Source of the DNA: Atribacteria bacterium SCGC AAA255-G05
GTDB lineage: Bacteria > Atribacterota > Phoenicimicrobiia > Phoenicimicrobiales > Phoenicimicrobiaceae
Reading direction: 5' to 3'
Length of the DNA: 8,623 nucleotides
NCBI GenBank assembly: GCA_000405605.1
Contig: ASPA01000053.1
Location: 1-8,623 of the forward strand
Made by a program: the position numbers and the translations under genes. How positions within the stretch are numbered: position 1 is the stretch's first letter; each line of letters opens with the position of its first letter. The notes below the pieces were generated by a model. The model saw nothing but the letters and a program-made list of their open reading frames with translations, had not been told where the DNA came from and searched no databases. Shown piece by piece: positions 5,939 through 8,623 of this stretch.

Positions 5939-5963
5939 TCTGTGTAATCTAAAAAATCCGTGC
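5937..5963 (+). repeat. Three tandem 9-nt units starting in the argB stop codon
   Basis: AATCTGTGT (5937-5945), AATCTAAAA (5946-5954) and AATCCGTGC (5955-5963) follow one another with an exact 9-nt period. The first two bases belong to the argB TAA stop. The rest of the 66-nt argB-argD gap holds only the argD ribosome binding site. Confidence 0.6.
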
Positions 5964-6004
5964 AGTTAATCATTATAGATATTAAGTAAGGAGGACTAAA
6001 GGTT

Positions 6005-7195
6005 ATGAAAACTAAAGAATTAATAGAAAACGAAAAAGAATATTTAATGCAGACTTATAATAGACCGGCTATGGTATTAAACAAAGGTGAGGGGATGAAG
6101 GTATGGGACCTGGAAGGAAAGCAATACTACGATTTTATCGGTGGTATAGCAGTAAATGCCCTGGGATACAGTCATCCTAAATTAGTTCAGGCCATTAAGG
6201 ATCAGGCTGAAAAATTAATCCATTGTTCCAATCTTTACTACAGTGAGCCACAGATAATTTTAGCTCAGATGTTGGTGGAGCTTTCTTGTGGGGATAAAGT
6301 ATTTTTTGGTAATAGTGGAGCAGAGGTAAATGAAGGGGCTATTAAGATTGCAGTTAAATATTTTAAAGATCAAGGTAAAGATAAGCACAAGATAATCTAT
6401 ATGAAAAATTCTTTTCACGGAAGAACCATTGCTACTTTAGCAGCGACTGGAAAATATAAATATCAGAAAGATTATCTTCCTCTTTTGCCTAAATTTAAGG
6501 AGACGATATTTAATGACCTTGAATCAGTAAAGGCGGCAGTTGATGATCAAGTAGCAGCAATTATAGTAGAACCGATTCAGGGTGAGGGTGGAATTAATAT
6601 TGCCAGTAAAGAATTCATAGAAGGATTAAGAGAGTTATGCAACAAAAAGGATATGTTATTGATTTTTGATGAAATCCAATGTGGCTTAGGAAGAACCGGA
6701 AAAGTATTTGCTTACCAATATTACAATGTAGAGCCGGATATCTTAACTCTTGCTAAATCCTTAGGAGGAGGATTACCTATCGGAGCTTTTATTGCTAAAG
6801 AGAAAGTAGCCTCCTCTTTCAAACCCGGTGATCACGGAACTACTTTTGGTGGTAATCCAGTGGCCTGCGCAGCAGCAAATGCTTATTTAAAGGTTTTACA
6901 GGAAGAAAATTTGATAGCCAAATGTCAAGAGAAAGGAGAATATTTCAAGAAGAAATTAAAAGAACTTAAAGAAAAGTATCCTAAATTTATTAAAGAAGCA
7001 AGAATAATAGGCCTAATGGTGGGATTGGAAATAGAAAAAGATGGTCCGGAGATAGTAAAAAAGTGCTTAGAAAAAGGGGTATTAATTAATTGTACAGCGG
7101 GTAATGTTTTACGCTTCTTACCGCCGTTAATTGTAAAGGAAGAAGAAATAGATTATCTAATAGAAGTTTTAGATAAAATTTTTAAAAAATTATAA
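6005..7195 (+). CDS. argD: Acetylornithine aminotransferase (class III, PLP)
   Basis: Transfers an amino group from glutamate to N-acetylglutamate semialdehyde, producing N-acetylornithine for ArgJ. The 396-residue length is standard. Class-III fold landmarks are all present: GNSGAEVNEGAIK (102-114; the phosphate-binding turn, with Val where Ala is usual), SFHGRTIATLAATG (136-149), EPIQGEGG (189-196), LIFDEIQCGLGRTG (219-232) with Asp222 for the pyridine nitrogen, and LAKSLGGGLPIGA (249-261) with Lys251 as the probable Schiff-base lysine, followed by HGTTFGGNP (277-285). Related enzymes act on ornithine, succinylornithine or 4-aminobutyrate; the operon context makes acetylornithine by far the best call. 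A textbook ribosome binding site AAGGAGG (5988-5994) lies 10 nt before the ATG. Confidence 0.96.
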   Translation: MKTKELIENEKEYLMQTYNRPAMVLNKGEGMKVWDLEGKQYYDFIGGIAVNALGYSHPKLVQAIKDQAEKLIHCSNLYYSEPQIILAQMLVELSCGDKVFFGNSGAEVNEGAIKIAVKYFKDQGKDKHKIIYMKNSFHGRTIATLAATGKYKYQKDYLPLLPKFKETIFNDLESVKAAVDDQVAAIIVEPIQGEGGINIASKEFIEGLRELCNKKDMLLIFDEIQCGLGRTGKVFAYQYYNVEPDILTLAKSLGGGLPIGAFIAKEKVASSFKPGDHGTTFGGNPVACAAANAYLKVLQEENLIAKCQEKGEYFKKKLKELKEKYPKFIKEARIIGLMVGLEIEKDGPEIVKKCLEKGVLINCTAGNVLRFLPPLIVKEEEIDYLIEVLDKIFKKL

Positions 7196-7202
7196 TAATG
7201 CC

Positions 7203-7222
7203 ATTCCCGCGGAAGTGGGAAT
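7203..7222. repeat. ATTCCC-N8-GGGAAT palindromic element with GNRA-type loop
   Basis: ATTCCCGC pairs with GTGGGAAT (one G-U pair) across the tetraloop GGAA. The sequence fits the consensus ATTCCC-N8-GGGAAT described for the Neisseria dRS3 repeat and resembles CATTCCCGCNNNAGCGGGAATC-like palindromes scattered through many bacterial genomes. It begins 7 nt after the argD stop and no T-run follows, so it is not a standard intrinsic terminator; a REP-like or RNA-processing role is possible. Confidence 0.6.
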
Positions 7223-7235
7223 CTATAATCATATT

Positions 7236-7258
7236 AGAGGATATAAATTTCTCTTTTT
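7236..7258 (+). other. Weak hairpin with T-run before argG
   Basis: AGAGGA (7236-7241) can pair with TTCTCT (7249-7254; one G-U) around the loop TATAAAT, and five Ts (7254-7258) overlap and follow the 3' arm. With six mostly weak pairs it could at most be an inefficient attenuator that lowers argG expression relative to argD; it may be chance in AT-rich sequence. Confidence 0.3.
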
Positions 7259-7280
7259 AAAGAAAATAATAAAAAATAAA

Positions 7281-7286
7281 AAGGAG
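7281..7286 (+). promoter_or_regulatory. Ribosome binding site fixing the argG start
   Basis: AAGGAG lies 9 nt before the ATG at 7296. The frame stays open upstream to a GTG at 7215, but those 27 extra residues are Lys/Ile-rich, unlike any ArgG N-terminus, and that GTG lies inside the 7203-7222 hairpin. The next in-frame ATG (7305) is 18 nt from this site, too far. Confidence 0.85.
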
Positions 7287-7295
7287 TATAGAAAA

Positions 7296-8504
7296 ATGAA
7301 AAAAATGAAAAAAGTAGTATTGGCTTATTCAGGAGGATTGGATACTTCAGTGGCCATCAAATGGCTGCAAGAAAACTATTGCGAAGAAGTCATCGCAGTA
7401 GCAGTTGATGTAGGACAAAATAGTAATTTAGAATATATAAAAGAAAAAGCTCTTAAAGTTGGTGCAAGTAAATCTTATGTTATTGATGCTAAAGAAGAAT
7501 TTGCAAAGGAATATGTTCTACCAGGACTGCAAGCAGGTGCGGTTTATGAGTCAACTTATCTTTTAGCTACCGCTTATTCTCGACCCTTAATCTCCAAAAT
7601 TATGGTTGAGATTGCTGAAAAAGAACAGGCGGAAGCAATTGTTCATGGCTGTACCGGTAAGGGTAATGACCAGGTAAGATTTGAAGTATCTATTTCCGCA
7701 TTAAATCCAAACCTGCAGGTTATTGCTCCAGCTCGAGAATGGGGGTTTACCCGGGAAGAAGAAATTGAATACGCTAAAAATTATAATATTCCTGTTCCCG
7801 TAGACATAAAAAATCCATACAGCGTGGATCAGAATTTATGGGGGAGGTCTATTGAATGCGGAGTATTAGAAGATCCCTGGATAGAACCACCGGAAGAAGG
7901 AGTATACGAATGGACAGTAAGTCCGGAGAAGGCTCCTGAAAAACCGACTTATCTAGAAATATATTTTGAAAAGGGAGTACCGCAAAGTATCAATGGAGAG
8001 AAGATGTCTCTGGTAAATTTAATTTTGAGGTTAAATAAAATTGGCGGAGAAAATGGGGTAGGACGAGTAGATATGGTAGAGAATAGATTGGTAGGGATTA
8101 AGTCTCGAGAAATCTATGAATGCCCAGGTGCAACTATTTTACAAAAGGCATATATGTCTTTGGAAGGCTTGGTTTATCCTCGAGAATTATTCCACTTTAA
8201 ACAGGTAATTTCCCAAAAATATTCTGAATTAACTTACTATGGCCTCTGGTTTTCTGCCCTAAAAGAAGCTCTGGATGGATTCATAAAAATAATTAAAGAT
8301 AAAGTAACCGGGACCGTAAAAATTAAACTATTTAAAAGTAGTTGTATTGTTGTTGGAAGAAAATCAAAAAATTCTCTATATGATTTTAACTTGGCTACTT
8401 ATGATCAGGGAGATACTTTTAATCAGGATTTTGCTAAAGGGTTTATAGAACTTTGGGGTTTGCCCACTAAAGTATATTCTTCGGTAAATAGAAAAAATAA
8501 ATAG
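7296..8504 (+). CDS. argG: Argininosuccinate synthase
   Basis: Condenses citrulline and aspartate to argininosuccinate, with ATP going to AMP and pyrophosphate; the step before ArgH. From the ATG at 7296 the protein has 402 residues, normal for the family. Seen: the N-type ATP pyrophosphatase loop LAYSGGLDTS (9-18), AVDVGQ (36-41), YLLATAYSRPLI (88-99), the hallmark GCTGKGNDQVRFE (118-130) for ATP, aspartate and citrulline binding, PAREWGFTREEEIEYA (145-160), YSVDQNLWGRSIE (175-187), and GVGRVDMVENRLVGIKSRE (254-272), followed by YECPGA; the C-terminal dimerisation tail is present. It follows argD by 100 nt containing a palindrome and a weak hairpin. argF, which makes its citrulline, and argH are not in the window. 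The TAG stop is part of the word TAGCGTATA that also occurs in the argJ-argB gap. Confidence 0.97.
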   Translation: MKKMKKVVLAYSGGLDTSVAIKWLQENYCEEVIAVAVDVGQNSNLEYIKEKALKVGASKSYVIDAKEEFAKEYVLPGLQAGAVYESTYLLATAYSRPLISKIMVEIAEKEQAEAIVHGCTGKGNDQVRFEVSISALNPNLQVIAPAREWGFTREEEIEYAKNYNIPVPVDIKNPYSVDQNLWGRSIECGVLEDPWIEPPEEGVYEWTVSPEKAPEKPTYLEIYFEKGVPQSINGEKMSLVNLILRLNKIGGENGVGRVDMVENRLVGIKSREIYECPGATILQKAYMSLEGLVYPRELFHFKQVISQKYSELTYYGLWFSALKEALDGFIKIIKDKVTGTVKIKLFKSSCIVVGRKSKNSLYDFNLATYDQGDTFNQDFAKGFIELWGLPTKVYSSVNRKNK

Positions 8505-8623
8505 CGTATAAAGTATAGAAATATTATAATTATTAGCTTGTTATAATGAGTAATAAGTTTCAGGTTGTGACTTTTAAGAAACAGATTTTATTTTATTTAA
8601 CTATGATTTCCTCCCCTTTTAGT
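8505..8623. other. AT-rich tail after argG, no supported gene
   Basis: There is no hairpin with a T-run, so transcription may continue past the window. It contains TAATGAGTAATAAG (8544-8557), identical to 4845-4858, and a direct repeat TTATAAT (8524-8530, 8541-8547). The sequence TGTTATAAT (8539-8547) is a perfect extended -10 motif, but no -35 stands at the right distance, so it is at best a weak promoter. An ATG at 8603 is open to the edge but has no ribosome binding site. Confidence 0.5.

Noticed and set aside
7215..7295. N-terminal extension of argG from a GTG at 7215
   Set aside because: The extra 27 residues are not ArgG-like, the GTG lies in a hairpin, there is no ribosome binding site, and AAGGAG at 7281-7286 places the start at 7296.
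8519..8547. Promoter at TGTTATAAT (8539-8547)
   Set aside because: The extended -10 is perfect but no -35 is present at 16-18 nt and the region is low-complexity AT-rich repeat, so it is mentioned only within the tail entry.
8590..8623. Minus-strand gene start suggested by GGGGAGG (complement of CCTCCCC at 8611-8618)
   Set aside because: No ATG, GTG or TTG follows at a usable distance on the minus strand; it is probably a pyrimidine tract or belongs to something beyond the edge.

Overview
The window is AT-rich (by eye roughly 35-38% GC) bacterial chromosome with every recognised gene on the + strand. It joins two biosynthetic operons: the end of a pyrimidine operon (3' part of pyrD, then pyrF and pyrE) and an arginine operon (argC, argJ, argB, argD, argG). 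All proteins are full length apart from PyrD, which the left edge cuts. The T-box leader, strong purine-rich ribosome binding sites, class-1B-type PyrD and short PyrE with a CPLC tail suggest an anaerobic low-GC Firmicute (Clostridia-like) or a neighbouring candidate lineage such as Atribacterota. The degenerate repeats in the gaps lean towards an uncultured lineage, but the taxonomy is inference.

Layout. Positions 1-1999: pyrD'-pyrF-pyrE, tightly packed (20 nt, then 3 nt between genes), covering dihydroorotate to orotate, orotate to OMP, and OMP to UMP. Positions 2000-2481: a 482-nt regulatory gap. It holds a near-consensus SigA-type promoter (TTGACA-17-TATTAT) and a T-box tRNA-sensing leader with a recognisable Stem I, Stem III, T-box sequence and terminator. 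A second T-box sequence with its own antiterminator and a very strong terminator follows, with no room for a second Stem I. Positions 2482-4805: argC and argJ. Positions 4806-5056: a 251-nt gap of degenerate 7-nt repeats. Positions 5057-8504: argB, argD, argG. The last 119 nt carry no supported gene.

How the genes work together. ArgB, ArgC, ArgD and ArgJ take N-acetylglutamate to ornithine by the acetyl-recycling route, and ArgG joins citrulline to aspartate. argF and argH are not in the window. Two levels of control are suggested: transcription through the tRNA-sensing leader, and enzyme inhibition through an ArgB with the N-terminal helix typical of arginine-sensitive N-acetylglutamate kinases.

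The most interesting parts are the T-box leader (one sensor, two expression platforms with different discriminator-pairing bases, and an ambiguous specifier reading Lys or Arg depending on a one-base register) and the intergenic repeats. The latter are a heptamer field of opposed polarity, a nonamer triplet that starts in the argB stop codon, and a palindrome of the form ATTCCC-N8-GGGAAT before argG. I found no wholly new gene system; the novelty is in the RNA regulation and the repeats.
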